A stretch of 64,000 nucleotides of DNA from assembly GCA_004431415.1 (NCBI GenBank), contig QPMI01000071.1, forward strand, positions 477,554-541,553, read 5' to 3'. This document shows positions 11,503 through 22,607 of this stretch, piece by piece (the first letter of the stretch is position 1; the number at the start of each line of letters is the position of its first letter). Source of the stretch: Cyanophora paradoxa. Its lineage: Eukaryota; Glaucocystophyceae; Cyanophorales; Cyanophoraceae. The notes beneath the pieces are model-generated. The model did no database searches. It was not told the DNA's origin and worked only from the letters and a program-made list of their open reading frames with translations. Made by a program: the position numbers and the translations under genes.

Positions 11503-12652
11503 GTCGAATCTTGCATCCGTATCTGTCGGGGCGCGCGCAGCGCAGCGGGCCGCCGCTGCGGATTTGCAGCCTCCTGAGCCCACACACTCGCGTCAACCCC
11601 GTGTTCGCTTATGTTAGATTCTGTCGTTATCGAACCGTCTTTTAGATTCCGTCTTTATCAAAGCAAGCCGCGCAAGCCGCTGAGCCGCTCGGGTTCTTTT
11701 GCGGCCGCCCGCGCGCGCCAGCATCGAACACCGGTACCAATTGCAAGGGCGGGGCCAGGCCGCTGGGAGTTTAATTTCCCCTCCTCCGGATCCCCCGTCG
11801 GGCCGCAGGTCCTGCAAATTCACCCTCAAACACGTGCACAGCTTTTTTGTTCGCTAAGAATAAAAACAAAGCGAATTATGCTGGACCAGAACCTGAAATG
11901 AATCAGGAAAACATGCAATGAATCGGTTGCCGGTGAATATGAGCACGCATGCGAAAAAAAGAGTCTCATGATCAGCGAATTCGAACTGGCGAGGAAACAC
12001 CACAATCAGCGCCGGATAAGCTATTAAGCTAGCTACAACACATACAGCAAGTGCAAAAAGATGCGAAATACTAGCTGCTACAAGGATTGGTTCATGCGAA
12101 ACAATAATGTGCGAGAGACTCGCGATTGCGCCACGTGCACGTTGCAATTGCAATTGATGTCAAAAAATGCTTCAGCTCAAAAGAAGGACGCCTATTATCT
12201 TTACTTGTCATACTAGGAGAGGCGCTGGCTTGTCATACTAGGGTACACGCGCGCGCGGGGGTCTTGAGTCGGCGGCCAGTCATCGAACTCGGGAGCGCGC
12301 GAGATCGGAGTCATCGGACGTCGAGTCGTCGACGTCACCCGAACAATTGACCGCGCCGATCGAGGCAGTTCGATTCGCGAGCGGGCGAGTGGATTTCAAG
12401 CGCTCCGGCCCACGAACATGAAAGTTCAAAATCGTTTTCGTAGCCGCCATGAGCCTGCTATATATAGCCTATAGCTGCTGCAGCTGGCCAGCAGAGCCTG
12501 GCCTGCTTCAGGCAGCAGAATATTTTAATCAGGCTGCATTGTCACTGAGTCATGCCATCATGCAGGCTGCAGGCCCTGAGGTGGTAAAGAACGTCGTTTC
12601 TACAAAAAGTATTTACAATCGATATCACTTAGGAGAAAGAAAGCTTCTAATG
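11503..12652. other. Intergenic, AT-richer
   Basis: Downstream of the TPR-MYND gene. About 11830-12150 is clearly less GC-rich than the surrounding genes. I see no convincing exon on either strand; it probably holds 3' untranslated sequence of the flanking convergent genes. Confidence 0.4.
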
Positions 12653-13729
12653 CTAACTATAAAGGTTGCACTTGACGTCGAATAAGTACAATTTTTCAGT
12701 TCGTCTATATCTAGCAACTTGAATCTTTGGGGGAGGGGTGGAGGTTGTGGGGGCGGGGAGGGCCCGGGGGGGTCCGGGGGGAGGGGGTGAATGTGCGCTG
12801 AGGGGCATAGCTATAGGGGTGCGCGGAGGAGGGGCGGGAGGGCACATGCGCACCTGCGGAGGGGGCGGCGCTAGAGGAAAGCGCGAAGTGGAGGGAAGTG
12901 GCGGACGGCCGGGCAGCGGCAGGCGGCGGTCACGAGGGGTCGGCGCCGGCCGCGGCGAGGCGGGGGCGGAGGCGGCGGGGGCGTCGGCCCGGGAGGCGGC
13001 GAGGAGGTCGCCGAGTCGGGCGGGGAGGCGGCCGGCCCGGGCCCGGGGGGCGGTCGAGGTCCAGGCCCGGAGCGCGTGCGAGGGACTGGGGGGCGCGCGG
13101 CGTCGCCGGAACGCGCGGCTGGCCCAGTGGCGCCCCCGGGAGGCTCAGCGTGGAAGCCCTCGGCCTTGCAACTGGCCTGCGGGCCGCGCACGTGCACGCG
13201 AGCCGCTGAGTTGCCGGGGGCGCGGGGCGAGGAGGCGCTCGCTCACCTCGTCCGAACCTGACGGAGCGCTTCGGATGGGCGCCGGCGGAGAGCGTGGAGA
13301 GGGCCGGGGGCGTTCTGTCAGCGCGCGGGGCGCGCGGATATCGATCCGGAGAGCTCGAGGCGCCGCGCGCGGCGCCTCGCGCGAACGTGGCGCGCGGCTC
13401 GCGGAGCGCACTGTAGAGCATCGCCGTCGTGCCTTTTCTGCGCGCTGCCCTGCGGCCGCGCACGGGCACGTAACCGCGCGCGCGCGCGTCAGATCAGGGC
13501 AATGCGGCGCGGCCGCGCGCGGGCAGCGCGCGCGGCGCGGGCAGTGGCCGCACCAGACTGTGAGGCTGCAGCTGGGCGTTCGGAGAGTTCGGGTTGAGCG
13601 GCACGGGGCGGCCGCCCGCGACTCCGCGCTAGGTCGCGCGCGAAGACACGAGCGAAGCAACCGGCATAGCGTTGAACGGCGCTGCTTTCTTTGCACTGGG
13701 CTCGCGCCGGCCTGCGCGGAGTGCGGCAT
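12653..13729 (-). CDS. Hypothetical protein, Ala/Arg/Pro-rich (uncertain model)
   Basis: Not recognised. A minus-strand ATG at 13729 lies only about 105 bp from the ABC-F start on the other strand, matching the head-to-head pattern of the window. Possible exons include a stretch with TAMLYSALREPRATFARGA (about 13350-13430), then a CTGAC...CAG boundary near 13270, a stretch with RLPARLGDLLAASRADAPA (about 12960-13020) and a Pro-rich tail ending KLYLFDVKCNLYS, stop at 12653. Reading frames between exons are not proven and several frames are open because of the base composition. It could instead be 5' untranslated or non-coding DNA. Confidence 0.3.
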
Positions 13730-13834
13730 AAACCCGCAGACCGTGCCAGCTGCAGTCGGCTTGGATGCGAGCCGCGGTGGCTAGCCATAGCCGGCGCCGG
13801 GAGCGGCTTGACAAAGAATCCGCGTCGAAGATCG

Positions 13835-16800
13835 ATGGCCTTCGCGCTCGGTGCGGCAATGCACTGCGCCTCTCAGACATGAGAAGTTCTGACCTGATGC
13901 GCACGCGCAGCCCCGCCGGTCGCTCGGCCTCGTGCCACCAACGCGCTGCAGCTGCAGCCCGTGCATGTGGGGGCCGCCTGCCGGGCAGCTGCGGTCGCCG
14001 CGGCACCGAGTCCGGCTCCGCACAATGCCGGCGGGCGCACGTTCTCGCTGCGGCCGGCGCGGGCGTTCAACGCGGTCGGCCGCGGCTGGCGGCTGAGCAT
14101 CTCGGCCCTGCCCAGCGTGCGGGGCCCGAGCGTGGTTCAGATTCGGCCTCTGGAGATCAGCGCCGCTCAGAGTGCGCCCCGCCGCAGCGCCCCGCCGCCG
14201 GCAGCTAGACCGCGACACTGCTCGCCCCGCCTGCGCTGACCGCACGCGCGCACGCCTCGCAGTCGCGCTTGACAACATTCTTAAGCGGTGCGCTGTGCGA
14301 CGCGCCTCGCCCGCGGCGTCCCGCTGACCGCGCGCCGCCGCTTCGGGCGCGCCGCCCGCAGCTATCCCGGCGTGGACCTGCTCGAGGACGTCTCTGTCGC
14401 CCTCAAGCCCGGCATGCGGCTCGGTCTCGTCGGCCCCAACGGCGCCGTGCGTGCAGCCCCGCCCGCTCGCCGCGCCCCACCGCGGCTCTCCCCGCCCGGC
14501 CCCGCCCCGCCCTTGACCCCGGGTACGCGCAGGGCAAGTCTACCCTCATCAAGATCATCATCGGGTACCCCACCTGCGCTCCGGGGTACGCCGTTTCTCA
14601 CCCGGCGCAGGGAGATCAAGCCGGACGCGGGTAGCATCACCAAGGAGCGCGGCCTTCGCATCGGGTACCTCCCCCAGGTCCGCACGGTTTGCTGTATCCC
14701 CCCCGGCACCCGAGTCCGAGCGCGTATCTCTCAGGACCTGCCGACGGAGACGAGCGACCGAAGCATCCTCGATGAGGTCATCTCCGGCGTCGGCATCCTC
14801 GAGGCGCGCCCGTACCCCTCCCGATAAGCGTACCCCCCCGATACTCATTTTCCCCTGCAGGAGGTGGAGGCCGAAATGATCAAGGTACCGCGTATCCCCC
14901 CGATGGCTCCCCCTCCCAGCCGACGCCCCCGGGGTACAGGTCAGTCACGAGATCGCGGAGCGGCCCGACGACAAGAAGCTCTATAACCGCCTCTCAGAGC
15001 TCCAGGTACCCCCCGCCCCGCCCCGCCCCGCCCCCCACCCCCACCCCACCTCACGAATCCCGGTACCCCCTCCCCCAGCACGACTTCGACCGGCTGCAGG
15101 GGATGAACCCGCGGGGCCTCGCGGAGCGCATCCTCCTCGGCCTCGGCTTCAAGGTCCCGTACCCCCCTCCCGCGCCTCCTCCCCCCCTCAGCCCTACTGC
15201 AGCCCTCGGAGCTCGAGATGCCCGTCAGCAAGTTCTCCGGCGGCTGGCGCAGTGCGCCCGCACCCCCCTTCCCCCATACCCCCCGCCGCCACCCCCCCCC
15301 CCCCCGACGCCCCCCCTGCAGTGCGTGTCTCGCTCTCGCGGCTGCTTCTGATGGAGCCCGAGCTACTGATCATGGACGGTACGCGCCCCTCGCTCATGGG
15401 GTTCTAGTGGCTAGCGCACGGCGCGGCCCACCCCTATAGATAGATAGCTAGCGCACAGCGCGGCTAGTAGCTCGCCCACCCCCCCGATACACTATATAGT
15501 TCTATATAGTTCCCACCCCCGCGCAGCGCACGTTCTTAGATACACTATAGCTCGCCCAACCCCCGCCTGAACCCCCCCCCCCCCCCCCCCCCCCGCTGCT
15601 CATCATGGACGGTCCGCGCCCCTCGCTCATGGGCTTCTAGTACCCTCCCGGCCTGCCCCGCCCCGCGGCGGCCCGGTCCCGCCCGACTCTTAGATACACT
15701 ATAGCTCGCCCAACCCCTCCGTCTGACCTCCCCCCCCTCCCCCCCCCCCCCCCCCTCCCGTAGTGGGATGGGATTCTAGTAGCGCACGGCGCGCCGCGCA
15801 GCCTAGAGCGCGGCGCGCGGCCTGCAAGCCGCCTGACCCTCCCTCTCCCGCCTCCTCTCCCCAGAGCCGACGAACCACCTGGACCTGGAGGCTCTAGTAC
15901 CTCTAGTACTCTAGGGACTCTAATAAAATCTCCCGGGCCTGCCCCGCCCCGCGGCGGCCCCGCCCCGATACACTATTTAGCTCGCCCCCCCTCCCCCCCC
16001 CCCCCCCGCTGACCCCCCCCCTCCCCCCCAGAGCCGACGAACCACCTGGATCTGGAGGCGTGCATCTGGCTCGAGTCGTTCCTCTCGGAGTGGAAGGGCG
16101 CCCTCCTCCTCATCTCCCGTCCGCCCCGCCCCGCCCCGCCCCGCCCGCCCCGCCCTGAAGGCTTCTAAAATTCTAGCGGCTTCGCCCCTTCTAAAATACT
16201 TCTAGGCTTCTAACGGCCTCTAAGCGACGGCCTGCCCCGCCCCGCCCCGCCCGCCCGCCCCCTCCGCTTCCCTCCGCTTCCCTCCGCCTCTTACGATTGC
16301 CGTACCCCCCCCCCCACCAGACGACCGGGCGTTCCTGAACAAGTCCGTCAACTACATCGCCGAGCTCGAGCGCGGTGCGCAACGCCGCCCTGCGATGGCC
16401 CGGCCGCGCCCATTGCGCCGTGCCGCGGCGGTCACGCTCTATTCCCTTCCCGTCCGCCCCGTTCCGCTCCGCCTGCTCTGATCCACCGTCGCTGCGCGCA
16501 GGCAAGCTTACACTCTACACCGGCGACGTGCGCCCCCCCCCCCCCCCCCCCCCCAACGCTCCCCACGCTCCCCACCCCACGCTCCCCGCCCCGCCCGCTC
16601 CTGCCCGACGTTTAATTTGCCCCCTTCACCGGCAGTTCGACAAGTACGAGGAGACCAAGTCCGCCCGGAGGGTACGGAAAAGAAGGGGGAGGGGGGGGAA
16701 AAGGGGGGAAAAGGAGGGGGCCGAGCCGAGGATCGAGGCCCTGAGGCTCCGAAAAAAAGGGGGGGGGGAGGGGGGGGTCCGGGGCCGAGGCCCGGATCTT

Positions 16801-19800
16801 AAGCGTACCCCCGCGCGGGGCCCGTACCTTGGTCGCCCCTCGTCGCCCCTCCAGCCGCGGCTCCGAGGCTCTGAGGCCCGGATCCTCGTCGCCGCGCGCA
16901 GGCGCAGGTGGAGGCGACGGCGGCGGCGCAGCAGCGCGCCATCGAGAAGAAGGAGGCCCACATCGAGCGCTTCAAGTCCGTCCCTCCGCCCCTCCCCCGC
17001 CGCCGCGCCCTCCCTAGGCTCGGCTGGGGGCCCGCCTCCCGCCCACCCGCACACCCTCCGTTTCTCCGCGGGATTAGTGTTCCCCATTGCCGCGTTCCCC
17101 GATTAGTGTTAAGGGAAGCTAGAAGCGAAAGGGGACGCCGCCGCCTACCCTCCCCCCCTCCCCTTCCCCCCCCTCCCCTCCCCCCCCTTACGACTCCTCC
17201 CCAGGGCGAAGGCGGCGTTCGCGAAGGGCGTGCAGTCGCGGATCAAGCAGCTCGAGAAGATGGAGCGCGTCGCCATCCCCACCGACGACCGCAAGGCGAG
17301 CGCGCGCGCGCGCGCGCTCTGTCCAAGCCGTCCGAGTCGTCTGAGCGGTCTGAGCGGCCGTCTGAGCGGTCCGAGCGCGGGCGCGCGCGCAGGCGATGAA
17401 CATGTGGATCCCGCAGCCGGCCAGGGCGCCCCGCGTCGTCATGGCCCTCCGCAACATCTCCAAGGCCCAGCCCCGCCCCCGCCCCCCCCCCCCCCCCCGC
17501 CCCGCCGCCCCGCCGCCCCCAGCGAGAGGGAAACCGATAGGATAGAGAGGCCCGGCCCCGCCCCCGCTGCCCCCGCCACCCCGCCCCGCCGCCCCGGGGC
17601 CAGTCCCGAGGGAGAGCGAGAGGGAGGCCGATAGGATAGAGAGAGACACCGCCGGCTGCGGCCCCCCCCTCAGTCTCGCCGTCCCGGCGCCCCGCCGCCC
17701 TTCCCTGCCCCGCGGCTGACGCGGGCGCGGGGGGCGCAGGCCTTTGGCGAGAAGGTCATCTACAAGGGTGCGCCGCCCCCGGATCCCCGCCCTCCTTCCA
17801 GCCAGCTCTCCCGCCCGGCTCCGCCCCGCTCGGCTCGAGAAATAGACGATTCCCCCTCCCAGCTCCCCCGCTCTGCTCCGCTCTGCTCTGCTGGCCTTCA
17901 GAGCGGGGACGATCGCGATAGAGGATCAGCCTTGCTGCCCTTGCTCCTCCGAGCGCGCGCGCTGAGGGCGCCGTTCAGACCAGACGCTGGAGATCGAGCG
18001 GGGCCAGAAGGTCGGCCTCGTGGGCCGCAACGGCGCCGGCAAGTCCACCCTCCTCAAGATGATGACAAAGGCACGCCCACCCCCCCCCCTCCTCCTCCTC
18101 CCCCCCCCCCATCCCCTCCCCTGCTCCTGACGTACCCTCCCCGCAGGACCTGAAGCCGGACGAGGGGCGGGTGGTGTACGGCGAAGGCGTCGACGTCTCC
18201 TACTTCTCCCAGCACCAGCAGGCCCGCCCCGCCCCGCCCCGCCCCACCTGCCCCTGCCCCGCCCCGGCCCACCTCGCACGCCCGGCTCCTTTAGCTGGCT
18301 AGAGGTAGGGCTAGAGTTGGAGCCAGAGCCCCGCCCCTCGCGCTAGAGCGCGCGCGCTACGAGTTGCACCCAGGCCCCTACCGCCCGGCCCCGCCTTGCC
18401 CCGCCCCGCACGCTAGAGCGTGCGCGCTGCGAGATGCATCCTAGTCCCACTCTCGCGCCCCCTCGCGCCCCCGCGCGCCCCCTCGCGATCGTGCCTGCTG
18501 ACCGCCGCTGCAGGAGGCGCTGGACGGGAACAAGACCGTCGTCGACACCATCCAGGCGAGCCCCGTCCCCGCCTCAACCCTCAGAGAAATAGGGTGTAGA
18601 AGGGCTGGCGAGCTCCGTCCCCGCCCCGCCCCGCCCCCGCCCCGCCCCGCCCCCGCCCAGCAAGCACGCTAGAGCGCGCTCCAGGCGAGCCCCCCGTCCC
18701 CACCAGAGCAGCGCCTGCGGGGGGCGTCGGCTCCCGCTGCAGCCCTCCCTCGCCCCGGCCCCCCTCCCCGCCCCCCTCCCTCGCTGACGGGCCGCGGGGG
18801 CGGGCAGGACGTGGTGACGACGTGGGACGGGACGAAGATCCGCTCCTACCTCGGCGGCTTCCTCTTCCAGGGCGATGACGTGCGCCCCGCCCCGGCCCCG
18901 CCCCGCGGCCCCGCTCGGCTGTAAAAGGGCGGGATACAAAGCCACATGAGCGAATGTAGTGGGGGCGGCTTTATACCCTCCTATATCCTCCCATATATCC
19001 TCCTTTATATCCAGGGCGACGACGTGCGCGCCGCTTAACTCTCAGAGAAATAGCCTAGTAGGTTGTTTCATAGGGGCGAGCTTGATGGGCGGCCCCGCCC
19101 CGCCCGCCCGCCCGCCCGAAATAGGATGTTTGAGGGCAGGGTTTTGATGGGCCGGCCCCCAGCCTAGTCTCCACGGCCCCGCCCCGCACCGCCCCGCCCT
19201 GCCCCGCCTGACCCGCGCCCGCGCCCGCCTCCCCCGCCCCGCCCCGCGCCTTCAGGTCTTCAAGAAGGTCCGCGCCCCCCCCCCCCCCGCCTCGCCCCCC
19301 CGCCTCGCCCCCCCCCAGACGCTTCGTTCGCAGGTGATGGTGCTCTCCGGCGGCGAGAAGGCCCGCCTCGCCTTCGCGAAGCGCGCCCGTACCCCTCCTC
19401 CGCCCCCCTTCCGTCAGCCGCCGGCTAATTATAGCCCGCGCGGCAGGATGCTGGTGAAGCCGTCGAGCCTCATCCTCCTCGACGAGCCGACGGTCCGCCC
19501 CCGGCCCCGACCCCCCCGGCCCCTCTCCCCCGAATCCGTCGCCTCGAGCTCAAGCCCCCCATTGCTCCCCGCAGAACCACCTCGACATGGAGAGCTGTGA
19601 CGGCACGCCCCCCCCCCCCCCCCCCCCCCCCCGGCCCGCCCCCCGCAACCCCGCAAGCCTCGCTGAAGGCCCCGTCCGCCCCGCCGCGCAGTGATCGAGA
19701 AGGCCCTCTCGGCGTACGAGGGGACCCTCGTCGTCATCTCCCACGACCGGTGCGCCGCCCCGGGTTGGATCTAGATCCAGGGACCGAGAGGCAAAGGAAA

Positions 19801-21015
19801 GGCCAGGATAAATATGCCGGCTGGAGGCCGGAAGATGAAGCCAAGGGCCAAGCAGAGTACGATCCGTGGCGAATATACGAAGCGATCCGTGTCGCTGTGT
19901 CGCCGCCCTCTCGCCTGGCGCCGGCCGCGGGCTCTGACGGGGCCCCCCCGCCGGCCCCGACGGGCAGGCACTTCCTGGGGGCCATCGCGAACCGCATCGT
20001 CGAGACCGAGGACGGCCAGATCGTCGACGTGCGCCGGGTCCCGCCCCCGGCCCCCGGCCCCCGGCCCGCCCTTGCCGGCTCCGATCCCTTCAATCTGGAG
20101 TTTTCTGGACCCCCCCTCCCCCCTCCCCTCCCACACCCTCTTGCCGGCCGCGGCGCCTTTCGATATTCTCTGACTCGGACCTGTTCGTGCAGTACCCCGG
20201 CGGCTACGACTACTACGAGCTCAAGAAGGCCATCATCCGTGCCCAGCTCGCCAAGGTCCGCCGCCCCTACCCCCCGGGAGCGCCCCGGTACCCCCGCAGG
20301 GCGCGTCCGAGCCGGTACCCCCCGCAGGAGATTGCGGACAGCCTGGCGGCGAAGGAGGGCGCAAACGGCGCCAAGGCCGCCGCCCCCGTCCTCAAGCCCG
20401 GCGTCTCCCCCGAGCAGGCGCGCCGCTGTAAACCCCGCCGCCCAGCGGCCCGTAGCCCCTGCCTGCGATGACGTTTACACTGAAGCGCCTGGCATAAGAA
20501 AGCGCCCACGATATACAACTTTTATACATATATGAAGATGTTATATCTGTCCTAGTATGCTTAGATGCTTGAAATCAATATATTATAAACTCTGACAACT
20601 CGCGGCAGGCGAAGAAGAACCGCGAGGCGGAGGCGAAGCGGCTCAAGAAGACCATCGCCAAGCTCGAGAAGGACGTCAAGAAGGCCCGCCCGCGCCGCGC
20701 CTCCGCGCCCTCGAAATAAGAAAGCCGTCGCCCTTTTTTGACCGAGCTCCGCTTCCTCTCTTCGCCTCGCAGGATGGCCTCTCGGCGGAGAAGCGCGCGG
20801 ACGCGCAGCAGAAGCTCGACACGGCCCGCGCGCAGGCAAGTCTGATAGCCTCAAGTTGTTCGTTGGCGAGTTACTGGCCATGGTTCGCTGAGCGACGCCG
20901 GCCCGGCCCGGCGCGCTCGCAGCTTGCGGAGAACGAAGCGGCGACGGCGGCGGCGGCGGCGGCGGAGGCGGAGGGCGCCCTGCAGTCCGCGATGGCCGGC
21001 GCCGGCTCCCGATGA
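13835..21015 (+). CDS. ABC-F family ATPase (ribosome-associated type, two ABC cassettes), about 35 exons
   Basis: Soluble tandem ATP-binding-cassette protein; ABC-F members act on ribosomes in translation quality control. Exon 1 is only MAFAL plus one base (13835-13850), then an organelle-presequence-like Ala/Arg region, then ALDNILKR and [17 protein letters not shown]. Cassette 1 has LVGPNGA|GKST (Walker A split by an intron), YLPQ (Q-loop), [17 protein letters not shown] (signature), LLIMD|EPTNHLD (Walker B) and LLLIS. A linker with [11 protein letters not shown] and [13 protein letters not shown] follows. Cassette 2 has [53 protein letters not shown] and VVISHDR|HFLG. The tail is a charged coiled coil ([20 protein letters not shown]), stop TGA 21013-21015. 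Several exons are tiny: VFKK is 12 bases and EVEAEMIK 24. Introns are C-rich with long poly-C runs and internal duplications. The N-terminus suggests organelle import, but that is an inference. Confidence 0.9.
15366..15641. repeat. Duplicated 5' splice-site region inside an ABC-F intron
   Basis: The exon end encoding LLIMD with its donor and start of intron (about 15366-15407, TGATCATGGACGGTACGCGC) recurs at about 15599-15641 as CATCATGGACGGTCCGCGC followed by the same CCCTCGCTCATGGG and TTCTAGT. The second copy lies inside the following intron. Confidence 0.85.
15572..15594. repeat. Poly-C run of 23
   Basis: An uninterrupted run of 23 C on the coding strand of an ABC-F intron. Similar runs of 13-20 C occur in neighbouring introns (about 15290, 15735, 16530, 19610). 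Confidence 0.95.
15861..16060. repeat. Duplicated Walker-B exon start (pseudo-exon) in ABC-F
   Basis: The 3' splice site and first 11 codons of the exon encoding [10 protein letters not shown] occur twice, at 15861-15893 and 16028-16060, differing by one silent base (GAC/GAT). Only the second continues into [14 protein letters not shown]. The first runs into CTCTAGTACCTCTAGTACTC and reaches TAG a few codons later in the same frame. Confidence 0.88.
18867..19030. repeat. Duplicated exon edge (FQGDD) in ABC-F
   Basis: TTCCAGGGCGATGACGTGCG at the end of the exon encoding GGFLFQGDD (about 18885-18892 is the donor) recurs as ATCCAGGGCGACGACGTGCG at 19010-19029 inside the following intron, retaining both a CAG before and a GTGCG after a 9-base core. 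A nearby TCAGAGAAATAG word also appears on both sides (about 18582 and 19042). Confidence 0.75.
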
Positions 21016-21810
21016 GGCGCCCGCGACCCCGCCCGCGGCCCGAAGTTCTCAACTTGATCATCAGATATCATGTTAGTGCAATTTGAGCTCGAGCGCACTC
21101 TGTGCTGGTGCTGTGTCAACGTTATGCTGCCTCGCCATGGCCAGCTGCATGCAGGCCGGTGCGGCCCCGGGCCCTGGGTGGATAATTGGGCAAGAGTTGG
21201 CTCTAGTTTGGAGTTATTATTTATTAGAGCCTGCAGAAACCGCTAGCCTCGGGCAATATTAAATCCAAGCGCTTAGCTGGCGCTTAGCTAGCGCTGCATG
21301 CAGGCATGCGCAGTCGCGATCGACAGCGCTAGCAGAGATTAATTATATCGCAAGCGAGGATCGCAATCGCAACGCACTCTCGTGGTTTCAGCTAGGAGAC
21401 TAAGCGATTCAAAGCAATGCATATGGGAGACTGCGGGGAAAAGGCTACTAATTTACATCCTACTTTAGAGCGATTCAAAAGCAATGGGAGACTGCGGGAA
21501 GAAGACGACGAGCGGTCACTCATCGCCGTCAAACCCGTCGCTTACCTAGAGCTAATTAATATGCAAGTGCCTCGGCTCTCGACGTGACGTCGCAAAATAA
21601 ATCGGCAGGACATTATAGTTATATTAGAAACAGGCGGCAAGAATCGCATCGCATCGCCCCTTCAGACTTGCAGCTAAGAAGGTATTTACATCCTAATTTT
21701 AGAGCGAGGCGAAAGCGATGGGAGACTGCGGGAACAACGCGGGCCTCCTCCCCGAGGCTCCGCGCTTTTAATTCCGCGGGCCGCGTTCACCGCCCCGCAG
21801 CGGGGCGGCC

Positions 21811-22307
21811 ATGGGCGCCGTGGCGCAGATTTTCCTGGTGTACGTCTTCAGCAAAAAGTTCCTGCAGAGGCGGCACGGGCTCAAGGCGGTAGAGACCCTC
21901 TCGGACCTTAGCCTCGAGGAGCTGGAGAAGACGCCCGCCGCGGCCTCGCCGCCGTGTCGCGCGCCCGGCTTCGCGCCTAGGCCTGCGTCGACGTCGAGAA
22001 GGCGGCCGTCCCTGGCCGCGGGATTCCCTTTGGACGGCGATGCGACTAGCCTAGTAGGGCTTCACCACAGCAAGCCCCACCCCGACCCCAACCCCCAGCT
22101 CCGAGCTTGATCCACACCCGCTCCCGCTGCGCCCCGCGCGGCGGAGCGCGCAGGGCGGACCCGCCGCCTCTCGTCCCCTCATCGGTGACGTCCGCTTCCG
22201 ACGAGGCCGCCGCAAGCGCTGCCGCAAGCGCCGCCCCAGCCGCGGCCGCGGCGCGCGGGCGATCCCGCCCCCGCGTCAATTCCGTCGCGGGCCGCGGGGC
22301 GAGCTAG
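21811..22307 (+). CDS. Hypothetical small protein (uncertain)
   Basis: Not recognised. An ATG at 21811 opens MGAVAQIFLVYVFSKKFL, a hydrophobic then basic start like a signal anchor, followed by LKAVETLSDLSLEELEKTPA, which looks like genuine amphipathic coding sequence. A further open stretch with Ala-rich SASDEAAASAAASAAPAAAA ends at TAG 22305-22307 in the same frame system and may be a last exon. The joining splice sites are not clear. The second part may belong to something else. Confidence 0.35.
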
Positions 22308-22309
22308 CC

Positions 22310-22607
22310 TCACTCGAGCTCGAGCGCCGCGGCCGCGGCCGGCCGCGCAGCTGCGCCCGTCAGCATCCCCTCGAGATCGGCCGCAGCGTTGGACGGCGAC
22401 GCGAAGCCCCACACACAGATCGATATCGAGGCGCGAAATCTCTCCCCTTTCTGGCGGGGCGGCATCGATGACGCGGCCGAGCTCGAGGCCGGCGCCCACG
22501 GCCGTGGCCATGGGCAGCCGCCCTCCTCGAGCGCTGGCGCCCCCCTCAATTGCAATATTTTCTTCATCTAGTTCTGGTTTCGTTTTCATGTGAATAATAA
22601 AACGCAT
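22310..22607 (-). CDS. Hypothetical C-terminal exon(s) (uncertain)
   Basis: Not recognised. The minus strand reads VWGFASPSNAAADLEGMLTG and an Ala-rich end, stop at 22310; upstream in a neighbouring frame lies PMATAVGAGLELGRVIDAA. The composition looks like coding sequence of this genome, but no start and no reliable splice sites were found. It overlaps nothing on the plus strand and would be tail-to-tail with the candidate at 21811-22307. Confidence 0.25.

Noticed and set aside
12653-13800. Overlapping 348-residue plus-strand open frame at 12738-13784
   Set aside because: Gly/Arg-rich in a GC-only context with no start context or splice logic; the minus strand is weakly better, and neither is secure.
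16100-16270. CCCCGCCCCG arrays as a CRISPR or satellite
   Set aside because: No regular spacer/repeat periodicity; they are intron bodies between ABC-F exons.
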